Source of the DNA: Streptomyces sp. NBC_01750
Lineage (GTDB): Bacteria; Actinomycetota; Actinomycetes; Streptomycetales; Streptomycetaceae
DNA: 64,000 nt
Assembly (NCBI RefSeq): GCF_035918095.1
Contig: NZ_CP109137.1
Location: forward strand, 3,164,001 to 3,228,000
Direction: 5' to 3'
Made by a program: the position numbers and the translations under genes. A model generated the notes under the pieces. It had not been told where the DNA came from, did not search any database, and was given only the letters and a program-made list of their open reading frames with translations. Below, piece by piece: positions 24,952 through 33,056 of this stretch. Numbering within the stretch: the stretch's first letter is position 1; every line of letters begins with the position of its first letter.

Positions 24952-26558
24952 CTCTCCTTCTGCAGTACGGACAGCGCGGCGATCAGCTCGGCCTGCGGTT
25001 CAGGGGTCACTTCGAGTGCGTCGATGGGGGCGAGACAGCGGTCGCGTTCGCCGTGCAGTACGTCTTCGATGTACGCCGTCACCAGCTCGCCGCCCCTGTC
25101 ACGCAGCCGCAGCGCGCTCTGTGCCCCGATCCGCTCGGCGAGCTGCTCCCCCGCGCTGCGGGCGCGGCGCCCGCCGAGCAGCGCGGCCGCGAGGAGCGCT
25201 GCCACCGTCTCGGGGTCGGACGCGGCGATACGCTCCAGCCGGCGTACCTCTTCCTCGGCCAGCTCCTCCAGCACCCGTCGCCAGCGGCGAACGGCGATCC
25301 CGATCCGCTCCACCGACTCCAGGTCCGGGCGCCCCCGGACGGTCAGCGCTGCCGCGGCCGGCTCGCGCCGCCAGGCCTCCTGGACATGCTCGTCGGCGGC
25401 GGCGACGGCGCACTGGAGCAGCGACGAGAGGCTGGCGACGAGGGAGTCCAGCAGCTCGCCCGCAGAGCTGTCGCGCGGAAAGCCTCGCCAGCGGGTCCGC
25501 GCGTCCCCGGCGAGCACGGCACCGGACCGGAGCCGCTGGCGCACCCGCTCGCCCTCCCTCTCGTAAGCCTCCTCCACCGCGCCGGTGAGGCGTACGGCCG
25601 CCGCGTACTGGGCGGCCACCGCGCCCGCGAGCTCGGGCATCCGCGTATTGAGCGAGTCGATCACGCCTGCCGCGGTACGCCCCGCGGCCTGCTGTCTGGC
25701 CGCCGGGTCCTGCGCCCGGTGGGCGAGCCAGCTGAAGAGCGGGCTGACCGCGGTGGTGGGCAGCAGACCGTTCCCACCGCCCGCCGACTCGGGCAGCTCC
25801 GGGATGGTGAACCGCGGCACCTCGCCGAGGCCGGCCTTCGTCAGCAACGCCGCGTACTGCCGCGACACGTCCGCGATGACCTGGTGCGGCACCCGGTCGA
25901 GGACCGTGACCAGCGTGGCGTTGTACTGCTTCGCGGTACGCAGCAGATGCCACGGCACGGCGTCGGCGTACCGCGAGGCGGTGGTCACCATCACCCAGAT
26001 ATCGGCGGCGCAGATCAACTCGGCCGCCAGCAGACGGTTCTCCACGACGAGCGAGTCGATGTCGGGGGCGTCGAGGAGCGCGAGCCCGCGGGGCAGCGTT
26101 GCGGCGGTCTCGATCCGCAGCGAGTTTTCCTCCTCGGCCTCGCGCGCGCCGTCGTCGGGCCCTTCGGTCTCGTCCTGCGGCGGCAGCCATACGCGGGTGA
26201 GCTGGGGCAGCACACGCATCCCGGCGAACCAGTGGTGATCGTCGGGGTGGCACACGAGCACGGGCGTACGCGTGGTGGGCCGCAGCACGCCGGCCTCGCT
26301 GACACGCCGCCCCACAAGGGAGTTGACGAGGGTCGACTTCCCGGCCCCGGTGGATCCGCCGACGACCGCGAGGAGCGGCGCTTCGGGCTCCTTGAGCCGG
26401 GGCACGAGATAGTCGTCGAGTTGTGCGAGCAGCTCGGTGCGCGTCTGCCGGGCACGCGGAGTGCCGGGCAGAGGGAGGGGGAGACGCACGGCGGCGACAC
26501 GGTCGCGGAGGGCGGATAGTGCGTCGATCAGCTGAGGCCGTGCATCCAAGGTCACCAC
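24948..26558 (-). CDS. dynA: Dynamin-like GTPase (DynA)
   Basis: About 536 aa. GTPase domain with P-loop GSTGAGKS (68-75), ALLDAPDID (G3) and TVLDRVP (G4 area), followed by a long helical region without clear membrane spans. It is upstream of and translationally coupled to dynB, as in the Streptomyces sporulation dynamin operon. The start is uncertain. Two adjacent GTG codons (26558 and 26555) have no obvious ribosome site and could be read from a leaderless message. The frame stays open for 39 more codons upstream, but with poor coding character. Confidence 0.8.
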   Translation of the reverse strand: MVTLDARPQLIDALSALRDRVAAVRLPLPLPGTPRARQTRTELLAQLDDYLVPRLKEPEAPLLAVVGGSTGAGKSTLVNSLVGRRVSEAGVLRPTTRTPVLVCHPDDHHWFAGMRVLPQLTRVWLPPQDETEGPDDGAREAEEENSLRIETAATLPRGLALLDAPDIDSLVVENRLLAAELICAADIWVMVTTASRYADAVPWHLLRTAKQYNATLVTVLDRVPHQVIADVSRQYAALLTKAGLGEVPRFTIPELPESAGGGNGLLPTTAVSPLFSWLAHRAQDPAARQQAAGRTAAGVIDSLNTRMPELAGAVAAQYAAAVRLTGAVEEAYEREGERVRQRLRSGAVLAGDARTRWRGFPRDSSAGELLDSLVASLSSLLQCAVAAADEHVQEAWRREPAAAALTVRGRPDLESVERIGIAVRRWRRVLEELAEEEVRRLERIAASDPETVAALLAAALLGGRRARSAGEQLAERIGAQSALRLRDRGGELVTAYIEDVLHGERDRCLAPIDALEVTPEPQAELIAALSVLQKER

Positions 26559-26867
26559 ATGCGAAGAATGCCCAATTTTGGCGGCTTTTTGAAGCGTATG
26601 GAGCTCTCTGCGCGCCGATCGGACAGACGGGGCAGACGGGATGAGTGGGGCGCAGGCATAACGAGTGCACAACACCCGTGACCTGAGACGTCAAAAGCAG
26701 TGCGGGAATCGCACCTGCCTGCGATTATCGGTTCGCTTCACCGAACCTCCACATCGTGCCACGCAGGTGAAGCAACCGGGTCATGGGGATCGGAGCCCTA
26801 TCCTTGTGTCCGGCAAGGTCACGGAACCACCAGACCCGGGGCTCCAGGCCACCGAGGCCACCATTCG
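26559..26867. other. Gene-free stretch between dynA and tRNA-Arg
   Basis: About 309 bp that must hold the dynA promoter (minus strand) and the tRNA promoter (plus strand). It includes a slightly AT-rich patch at 26572-26590 next to the dynA start and a TATCCT at 26799-26804. I cannot match either to a full -35/-10 pair with confidence. Confidence 0.5.
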
Positions 26868-26940
26868 GCCCCCGTAGCTCAGTGGATAGAGCAGGCGCCT
26901 TCTAAGCGCTTGGCCGCAGGTTCGAGTCCTGCCGGGGGCA
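26868..26940 (+). tRNA. tRNA-Arg (anticodon TCT)
   Basis: 73 nt. The acceptor stem GCCCCCG (26868-26874) pairs with CGGGGGC (26933-26939), with discriminator A 26940. The D arm is gctc...gagc. The anticodon loop CTTCTAA has TCT at 26901-26903, and the T arm is gcagg-ttcgagt-cctgc. CCA is not encoded. It reads the rare AGA/AGG codons. A Rho-independent terminator follows 20 bp downstream. Confidence 0.97.
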
Positions 26941-26960
26941 CACAGTCCGCACGACCGACA

Positions 26961-26986
26961 GACCCTCCACCCCGGAGGGTCTTTTT
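26961..26986 (+). terminator. Rho-independent terminator of the tRNA-Arg gene
   Basis: GACCCTCC (26961-26968), a five-base loop, GGAGGGTC (26974-26981), then TTTTT. A perfect eight-base stem with a U-run is unusually canonical for this GC-rich genome. Confidence 0.93.
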
Positions 26987-27030
26987 GCTGGTCAAAGGCA
27001 CCATAGCGGGCGGACGGTAGCGGACGCGTA

Positions 27031-27085
27031 AGCGCCGGACCGCCTCGCTGATGGTCGCTGGAGGGGGCCGGTCGTGTCCGGCGCT
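27031..27085 (-). terminator. Long-loop hairpin after the MHS transporter gene
   Basis: AGCGCCGGAC (27031-27040) is repeated inverted at 27076-27085, ending one base from the transporter stop. The loop is 35 bases, so folding is plausible but not certain. The position suggests a 3' end for the minus-strand transcript. Confidence 0.45.
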
Positions 27086-27086
27086 G

Positions 27087-28697
27087 TCAGTTGTCCCCGT
27101 CGCCGTGGTGCCACCCCCGGGGATGGCGCAGATGGAGCCAGGCGTCGCGGGCCCGGCGGCTCGCCTCGGTCCGGCTGCCCGCGACCAGTTCGCGGGCCTG
27201 CTCCGGGGTCTCGACCATCGGTCCGGAACCTCGTAGCGGCTTGCCGGCCGTCTCGTGCAGGAACAGGGACGAGATGAAGCCGATCACTCCGGCGGCCATC
27301 AGGTAGTAGGCGGGGACGAGCTCGTTCCCGGTCCCCTCCACCAGCGCCGCGGCGATCAGAGGCGTCGTACCGCCGAACAGCGAAACGGAGATGTTGTAGG
27401 CAATCGACAGCGCCCCGTAGCGCAGCCGGGTGGGGAAGAGCGCCGGAAGCGTCGCAGCGGCGGTACCGGCGAAGCAGACCAGGAGAAGGCCCAGGATCAG
27501 GCAGCCGATGCCCGGCAGCACGACGCCGCCCTCCCGGATCAGGAGTATCGCGGGCAGAGCCAGCACCACCAGGGCGATGCTGCCGATCATGAACAGAGGT
27601 CTGCGCCCCCAGCGGTCGGAGCTGCGGCCGACCAGGGTGATGGTCAGCGCGACCACCAGCATGGTGCCGAGCACCAGCAGTTGTGCGGTGGTCTCGCTCT
27701 GCCCCAGAGTCTGGATCATGTACGTCGGCAGGTACGAGGTGACCATGTAACTGGTGACGTTGTACAGGAGCACCAGCCCCATGCAGATCAGGAATGCCTG
27801 CCAGTGCTTGGTGAAGATTTCCTTCAGCCGGCCCTTGCCGGACTGGCGGGCCTGCTCGACCGGGTCCTCCTCGCCTCCCGCCCCCAGCTTCGCAACCTCC
27901 TTGTGCCTCCGTTCGGACTCCTCCAGGAAGGCAGGGGTCTCCTCCAGCCGCAGTCGCATGTAGAGGCCGATCAGCCCGAGTGGTCCGGCGAGCAGGAAGG
28001 GGATCCGCCAGCCCCAGTCCACCATGCTGTCGGGGCCGAGGGAGGCGGTGAGCACGGTGACCAGGCCGGAGCCGAGAGAGAAGCCGATGAAGGTCCCGAA
28101 GTCGAGCCAGCTGCCGAGGAAGCCCCGACGCGTGTCCGGTGCGTACTCGGCGATGTAGGTGGTGGCTCCGGCGTACTCACCGCCGGTGGAGAAGCCCTGC
28201 ACAAGACGACAGACGACGAGCAGCAGTGGAGCGGTGAAGCCGATGGCGTTGTAGCCGGGCAGCAATCCGACCGCGAAGGTGCCGACCGCCATCATGATCA
28301 TGGTCGCCGAGAGCACCCGCTGGCGGCCGATACGGTCGCCAAGCGGGCCGAAGATCAGGCCGCCGAGTGGGCGCACGACGAATGCCGCGGCAAAGGTGGC
28401 GAAGCTCGAGACCACCTGCACACCGGGGGAACTGGACGGGAAGAAGACCTTGCCCAGCGTGGCCGCCATATAGGCGTAAACGCCGAAGTCGAACCACTCC
28501 ATCATGTTGCCGAGCGCCGCGGCCGAGACCGCGCGCCGCACCTCGGACCTGTCGGTGACGGTGACGTCGTCGGCGATCAGCGGCTTCTTGCGGCGCCGCA
28601 GCAGAGTACGCAGCATGCGGTCGGTGGCGGGGCTGCGGCCGCCCTGCGGCGGCTTGCCGCCGCCAGGGCTCGGCGGTGTGCTACGGCCCGTGCTCAT
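27087..28697 (-). CDS. MHS-family major facilitator transporter (proline/betaine/organic-acid type)
   Basis: 536 aa, 12 predicted membrane helices. The start of the transporter core (GNMMEWFDFGVYAYMA) and the loop 2-3 motif (RPLGGLIFGPLGDRIGRQRVL region) are those of the metabolite:H+ symporter family, with relatives ProP, KgtP and ShiA. A charged central loop is typical. It is a proton symporter for a small organic solute; the substrate is not readable. ATG 28697 (MSTGRST) is chosen over GTG 28736. It is a single gene with no catabolic neighbours. Confidence 0.88.
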   Translation of the reverse strand: MSTGRSTPPSPGGGKPPQGGRSPATDRMLRTLLRRRKKPLIADDVTVTDRSEVRRAVSAAALGNMMEWFDFGVYAYMAATLGKVFFPSSSPGVQVVSSFATFAAAFVVRPLGGLIFGPLGDRIGRQRVLSATMIMMAVGTFAVGLLPGYNAIGFTAPLLLVVCRLVQGFSTGGEYAGATTYIAEYAPDTRRGFLGSWLDFGTFIGFSLGSGLVTVLTASLGPDSMVDWGWRIPFLLAGPLGLIGLYMRLRLEETPAFLEESERRHKEVAKLGAGGEEDPVEQARQSGKGRLKEIFTKHWQAFLICMGLVLLYNVTSYMVTSYLPTYMIQTLGQSETTAQLLVLGTMLVVALTITLVGRSSDRWGRRPLFMIGSIALVVLALPAILLIREGGVVLPGIGCLILGLLLVCFAGTAAATLPALFPTRLRYGALSIAYNISVSLFGGTTPLIAAALVEGTGNELVPAYYLMAAGVIGFISSLFLHETAGKPLRGSGPMVETPEQARELVAGSRTEASRRARDAWLHLRHPRGWHHGDGDN

Positions 28698-28822
28698 CTC
28701 GTCCCATCGGCAGGTTCGAGGGTAGGGGGCTTCCACGCTTCCAAAATGCCGGTCTTGTCATTCTATAGACCGCTACTCGCCGTTTCGACCCGGCTCGCCC
28801 GACCCCAGGACCTGACGATCGA

Positions 28823-29293
28823 CTACAGCGCGGCACTGACGAGCAGCGCGAACGACGCGAGCGTGAACAGAGTGCGGATCAGATGGAGGAAGTTCCAGCG
28901 GGACTCGAAGGCGGCGCGCGCCTGGCCGGCGGGGACAGCCGGGGAGGCCGACTCGGCCGAGGCGAGAGCCTTGTTCAGTGGGATGTTGCCGCCGATGGTG
29001 ATCAGGTGGTTGAGGACCGCGCACACCAGGCCCGCGATGATCAGCCACCGCTGGGTGTCCGTGCGGCCGTCGACCGGGACGGCCAGGGCCGCGGCCGGAA
29101 ACACCACGATCGAGAGGAAGACCAGCATGAACACAGCGCGCGGCACGGCCTCGTTGATGCGGCTCATGACCGTCACGAACTGGTCGTCCGACAGCCGGGC
29201 GAGCGCGGGCATGATCCCGGTCCGGAAGATCAGCATCATGCCCGCGTACAGACCTGTTGAGATGATGGCGAGGGCGAGGAGGAGGGTGGCCAT
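28823..29293 (-). CDS. DUF1772 / anthrone-oxygenase-type small membrane protein
   Basis: 156 aa, four hydrophobic helices (LLLALAIISTGLYAG; AVFMLVFLSIVVFPAAA; LIIAGLVCAVLNHL; RTLFTLASFALLVSAA) with the DUF1772 pattern of Asn-Xn-Pro-Leu-Asn (GNIPLNKAL) and Trp-Asn-Phe-Leu-His. Some family members are anthrone oxygenases, but most are uncharacterised. No ribosome site is clear. ATG 29293 or ATG 29302 may be used. Confidence 0.78.
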   Translation of the reverse strand: MATLLLALAIISTGLYAGMMLIFRTGIMPALARLSDDQFVTVMSRINEAVPRAVFMLVFLSIVVFPAAALAVPVDGRTDTQRWLIIAGLVCAVLNHLITIGGNIPLNKALASAESASPAVPAGQARAAFESRWNFLHLIRTLFTLASFALLVSAAL

Positions 29294-29401
29294 GGGGCAC
29301 ATCATGGCGCGGTGCGGCGGGCGGTGCAGCCACCTTGCGAGAGGGCCCGAGCCGCGGCGAGCCCCGACCCCGCCGCAGGGCAGGACGCCACGGCTCCCGC
29401 T

Positions 29402-29427
29402 CCCCGGACAGCGGAGCGGGTCCGGGG
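29402..29427 (-). terminator. Hairpin terminator after the vWA lipoprotein gene
   Basis: CCCCGGAC (29402-29409) pairs with GTCCGGGG (29420-29427) across a ten-base loop, nine bases past the stop codon at 29437. A perfect GC-rich stem without a U-run. Confidence 0.7.
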
Positions 29428-29436
29428 CTCCCGCGC

Positions 29437-31026
29437 TCAATCCCTCAGCCGCTGCGCCTGTCCGATCGCGTCCGCCAGCTGCCGCACCGAGCTGTCCTCC
29501 GTCGAGCCCGCCAGCTTCCGGGCCCGTTCAGCGAGTTCACCGAGTGTCGGCGCGCCCGGCATCGAACCACCCCTGAGCGACTCGGCGAAGTACGCCGCGA
29601 CCGCGGTGACCTGGAACCTCTTCGAGGCTCCGTCCCAGAGCGCGCCGTCGACCGCATCCGTCTCGACCGAGCCGGTCTGCTCGTGCGGCGCCCGCGTCTT
29701 CGGATCTAGCCAGCGCACCGTAGCCGTCGCGAGATGTCCGCTCGCACCTTCCCGGAGCCGTACGGCATAGAGCGCCGTCACCGTGTGGCCGGGGCCGATC
29801 TCACCGCCGTCCACACGGTCGTTACGGAAGTCCTCGTCCGCGACCGCGCGGTTCTCGTACCCGATGAGCCGGAACTGCTTGACGGTCCTCGGGTCGAAGG
29901 CCACCTGAGCCTTCGCGTCCCGGGCGCGCAACTCGACATGGGTGGGCAGCTGGTCGACGAAGACCTTCCTGGCCTGTTCGCCGGTGGAGACATACGTGGT
30001 GTGCCCGTCACCCTTGTCGGCCAGTCGCTCCATCAGCGCATCGCCGTACTCACTGCCGACACCGACGCCGAAGAGCGTGATGCCGTACTCGCGGCGGGCA
30101 TCGTCGATCCGGTCGAGGATCGCGTCGGCGTCGGTCTCACCGGTGTTGGCGAGTGCGTCGGAGAGCAGGACGACCCGGTTGGTGGCCCCGCGCCTGCGGC
30201 CCTCGACGGCCTCGTCGTAACCGGCCAGAACGCCCGCCTCCACATTGGTGGAGTCGGTCGGCTCCAGGCCGTCGATCACCGAATGGATACGGTCGCGGTT
30301 GTCGTCGATCCGGGTCATCGGCAGCCGCGTCTCTGCCTCGTCGCTGAAGGTGACGACGGCGATCGAGTCGTCGTCACGCAGCTCGTCGGTGAGAATGCCC
30401 AGCGACTCCTTGACCAGGTCGAGCCGGCCGGGCTCGGCCATGGAGCCGGATATGTCGATCACGAAGGTGAGGGCGGCGGGCGGGCGTTCACCCTTGCGGT
30501 CGGAGGGGCGGGTGGAGAGTCCTACGCGTACGAGCGACCAGTCCTCGGCGCCTGCCTCGCCCTCGGCACTCCGGGGACGCGCACCGTCGACCGTCACCGC
30601 GAAGCCGTTGCCCTGCGGCCTCGGATAGTCCTGGCGGAAGCTGTTGATGAACTCCTCGGGCCTGATGTCGCCCCGCTTCGGCCGCTGCCCGTCGGCGAGC
30701 GTGCGGCGCGCGTAGCCGTACGAGGCGGTGTCCACGTCGAGCGCGAAGGTCGACAGGTAGTCGGCCGCCGGTGTGGACTCCTGGAGCTCATCGCCGTTCC
30801 GCTCCCCCTCCTTCCTTGCGTCGGTCCCGGCCGTGGGCGCTCCGCCACCGCCGTCCGGCGCTCTCGGCGCGGGCACCGGCCTCGCGCCGTCGTTCGCCCG
30901 CCGTTCGGCACCTCCGTGGGAGGCCCGGTCGCTCTGGCCGCCTCCACCACAGCCGGCGGTGAGCAGCATGCCGCCGGCCAGAACCGCGGCCAGCACTCCC
31001 CTGTACGTCCTTGCGCAGAGCTTCAT
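29437..31026 (-). CDS. vWA-domain lipoprotein (YfbK-like)
   Basis: 529 aa. Lipoprotein signal with lipobox LTAGC (Cys26), then a Gly/Arg/Pro-rich linker. The vWF-A N-terminal domain (LSTFALDVDTASYGYARR, about 92-109) is followed by a vWA domain with MIDAS DISGS at 191-195 and a DUF3520-like C-terminal part (NDRVDGGEIGPGHTVTALY). It is anchored to the outer face of the membrane. The family is widespread and has no settled function. It is a single gene. The 375 bp upstream contain two strong inverted repeats. Confidence 0.88.
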   Translation of the reverse strand: MKLCARTYRGVLAAVLAGGMLLTAGCGGGGQSDRASHGGAERRANDGARPVPAPRAPDGGGGAPTAGTDARKEGERNGDELQESTPAADYLSTFALDVDTASYGYARRTLADGQRPKRGDIRPEEFINSFRQDYPRPQGNGFAVTVDGARPRSAEGEAGAEDWSLVRVGLSTRPSDRKGERPPAALTFVIDISGSMAEPGRLDLVKESLGILTDELRDDDSIAVVTFSDEAETRLPMTRIDDNRDRIHSVIDGLEPTDSTNVEAGVLAGYDEAVEGRRRGATNRVVLLSDALANTGETDADAILDRIDDARREYGITLFGVGVGSEYGDALMERLADKGDGHTTYVSTGEQARKVFVDQLPTHVELRARDAKAQVAFDPRTVKQFRLIGYENRAVADEDFRNDRVDGGEIGPGHTVTALYAVRLREGASGHLATATVRWLDPKTRAPHEQTGSVETDAVDGALWDGASKRFQVTAVAAYFAESLRGGSMPGAPTLGELAERARKLAGSTEDSSVRQLADAIGQAQRLRD

Positions 31027-31103
31027 CTGGGCTCCCCTGGATCGTCAGCACTTGTGAATGTGACGTTCGAGGAGGCCAGAAGGAGCAGACGAAGGAGTTG
31101 CGG

Positions 31104-31267
31104 ATGAATCTCAATGCGGCAACGGCGGGCGGGGGTTGCCCTCGGCCGGGTGGCAACCCCCTCAGTGGCTCAGGCCCGCTCAGCCCTCATTCGCTCGTCT
31201 CCCGTGCCTCGATCGTGACCTGTCCGGCGTCGGAACTGAAAGGGACTGGCAAGGACTCGCCAGTCCC
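31104..31267 (+). promoter_or_regulatory. Ribosome-site/ATG with two downstream inverted repeats in a 375-bp intergenic region
   Basis: AAGGAG followed seven bases later by ATG 31104 would start a peptide MNLNAATAGGG. Its message then enters a perfect ten-base hairpin GGGGGTTGCC (31131-31140)/GGCAACCCCC (31152-31161). A second hairpin GGGACTGGC/GCCAGTCCC lies at 31242-31250/31259-31267. The frame from ATG 31104 stays open to 31568, but from 31402 it overlaps the HTH gene in another frame, so only a short translated leader is plausible. The rest of 31027-31401 shows no gene. Confidence 0.4.
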
Positions 31268-31401
31268 CGAGCAGGCCCTTGTCACCATGTGCAGCCGTAT
31301 GCGTACATGGAGTGGCGCACGGCTCCGAGGGGACGGACCGCGCGGATCGTCAGGCGGTCTGACACGCGGCCTGGCAGGCGGATTGACGGGGGTGATCGGC
31401 C

Positions 31402-32127
31402 ATGGTCGCGGGAATGGTTCCGGGCTCCGTGCTCGGCAGGGAGGTTGCACAGGACTTTTCGCGGGAGATCACACGGTCCGTTCTGCGGGAGGTGCCGGGG
31501 CAGCCGGTTCAGGGAGCGGCACAGGTGAGAGCGGCCCTGACCGGCCTGGTCCGCTCCGCTCGCCATGAGCTCCTCAGCTTCGACAATCCGGCCGGCGCGC
31601 TGGGCCACGGCATCCCGGAGCCCTTTCTGGAGTTCGCCGGCAGATGCGTGCGCACGGCCACCGCGCGGACCGCGACGGTACGGCGGATCGCGCCCCGGCA
31701 CGGGCTGACTCATCTCACGGCACCCTGGACCGGTCCTGGCGCGGCCCGGGTGACCGACTCGATCCCGTTCAAGATGCTCGTCGCGGACCGTACGGTCGCG
31801 GCCGTCCCCCTCGACCTCGAACTGCACTACAACGGCGTGCTGCTGATCCGGGATCCCGTCGTCGTCCAGGCCCTGGTCCGTGCGCACCGCTCTTGGTGGG
31901 ACACCGGCGACGATCTCACCGGGCAGGCCGTACCCGGCACCCTGCCCGTCCATCTGCAGCCCGTCCTGCAGGCCTTGCTGGCAGGGCTCACGGACGAGAC
32001 GGCCGCGAGCCGGCTCGGCATGTCCGGGCGTACGTACAGCCGCCGCGTCGGTCAACTGCTCACCGCCCTCGGCACGACGAGCCGCTTCCGGGCGGGAGCG
32101 GAAGCGGCTCGCCGGGGCTGGGTCTAG
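31402..32127 (+). CDS. LuxR-type helix-turn-helix regulator without receiver domain
   Basis: 241 aa. The first 160 residues form an alpha/beta region (ELLSFDNPAG, TVRRIAPRHG, VADRTVAAVPLDLE) like the phospholipase-D-fold or TrmB-like sensor halves of Streptomyces orphan regulators. The C-terminal 60 residues hold an HTH (LLAGLTDETAASRLGMSGRTYSRRV) that reads as a LuxR-like DNA-binding domain. There is no phosphoacceptor Asp pattern. ATG 31402 follows a weak ggcc context, so the start is moderately certain. The target is unknown. The 375-bp upstream region with hairpins may be its control region. Confidence 0.78.
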   Translation: MVAGMVPGSVLGREVAQDFSREITRSVLREVPGQPVQGAAQVRAALTGLVRSARHELLSFDNPAGALGHGIPEPFLEFAGRCVRTATARTATVRRIAPRHGLTHLTAPWTGPGAARVTDSIPFKMLVADRTVAAVPLDLELHYNGVLLIRDPVVVQALVRAHRSWWDTGDDLTGQAVPGTLPVHLQPVLQALLAGLTDETAASRLGMSGRTYSRRVGQLLTALGTTSRFRAGAEAARRGWV

Positions 32128-32195
32128 GAGGAGCCCGGCGGGACCGCTCGCGAGACCTCCTGCGACAGCCCGTACGGCATGCCCTGCGACATCTC

Positions 32196-33056
32196 CTACG
32201 ACACGATGTCCTTGCGGGAGAAGTTCCGGAAGGCGAGCGCGAACAGCACCAGGGCGTACGTCACCGAGACCGCCGCACCCTTCACCATGCCGTTCCACTC
32301 CAGCTGCGGCTGCAGCGCGTCGATCCAGGCGAACTGCCAGTGCGCGGGCAGCACATCACGCCACGAACCGAGCGCGGTGACCGCGTCCAGCACATTGCCG
32401 ATGATCGTCAGTCCGACCGCTCCGCCGACCGCGCCCAGCGGGGCGTCGGTCTTGGTGGACAGCCAGAACGCAAGTCCCGCCGTGACCAGTTGGGAGACAA
32501 AGATGAACGCCACGACCAGCGCAATACGCGCCACGGTGTCGCCGGCGGCCAGGGAGCCGCCGCCCGTGGGCAGCTTCAGCGGACCCCAGCCGTATGCCAT
32601 GGTCCCCGCCGCCAGACCGACCAGCGGCAGCAGTACCATCGCCGCCGCGCTGAAACCGAGCGCCACCGCCAGTTTGGACCACAGCAGCCGGGAGCGCGGG
32701 ACGGGAGCGGCCAGCAGATAGCGCAGAGAGGACCAGCTCGCCTCCGAGGCCACGGTGTCCCCGTGGAAGAGCGCCACCGGCACCACCAACAGGAAGCCTG
32801 CCGAGACGAACAGACAGGTGGCGGCGAAGTTCGCGCCGGACGCGGTGGCCGTGTCCATCAGGGTCACCCGGCTGCTGTCCCCACCGTCCGGTGTGCCGCC
32901 GATCGCGAAGGCGGCGATCAGGATGAGCGGCAGCGCGGCAAGGATCCCCGCCATCACCAGCGTCCGCCTGCGCTTCAGCTGCCGTACGGCCTCGACACGC
33001 AGCGGCAGCGTGTGCCGTGCCCGGTAGCCCGGGGCCGACTCGACGAGCGTACTCAT
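32196..33056 (-). CDS. ABC-2-type transporter permease
   Basis: 286 aa, six hydrophobic helices beginning LVMAGILAALPLILIAAFAIG. It has the pattern of ABC-2 exporters (PVPRSRLLWSKL in the cytoplasmic loop before helix 3). The start overlaps the stop of the hydrolase-ATPase fusion by 4 bp (ATGA). It must be the membrane partner of the fused ATPase domain. The substrate is unknown. Confidence 0.88.
   Translation of the reverse strand: MSTLVESAPGYRARHTLPLRVEAVRQLKRRRTLVMAGILAALPLILIAAFAIGGTPDGGDSSRVTLMDTATASGANFAATCLFVSAGFLLVVPVALFHGDTVASEASWSSLRYLLAAPVPRSRLLWSKLAVALGFSAAAMVLLPLVGLAAGTMAYGWGPLKLPTGGGSLAAGDTVARIALVVAFIFVSQLVTAGLAFWLSTKTDAPLGAVGGAVGLTIIGNVLDAVTALGSWRDVLPAHWQFAWIDALQPQLEWNGMVKGAAVSVTYALVLFALAFRNFSRKDIVS

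Noticed and set aside
26868..26990. Integration site at tRNA-Arg
   Set aside because: No integrase, excisionase or duplicated tRNA 3' end was seen nearby. The flanking genes are ordinary chromosomal ones.
31011..31568. A 185-codon gene upstream of and overlapping the HTH gene
   Set aside because: Its second half lies in another frame of the HTH gene and loses coding character. Only a short leader peptide from ATG 31104 remains possible.
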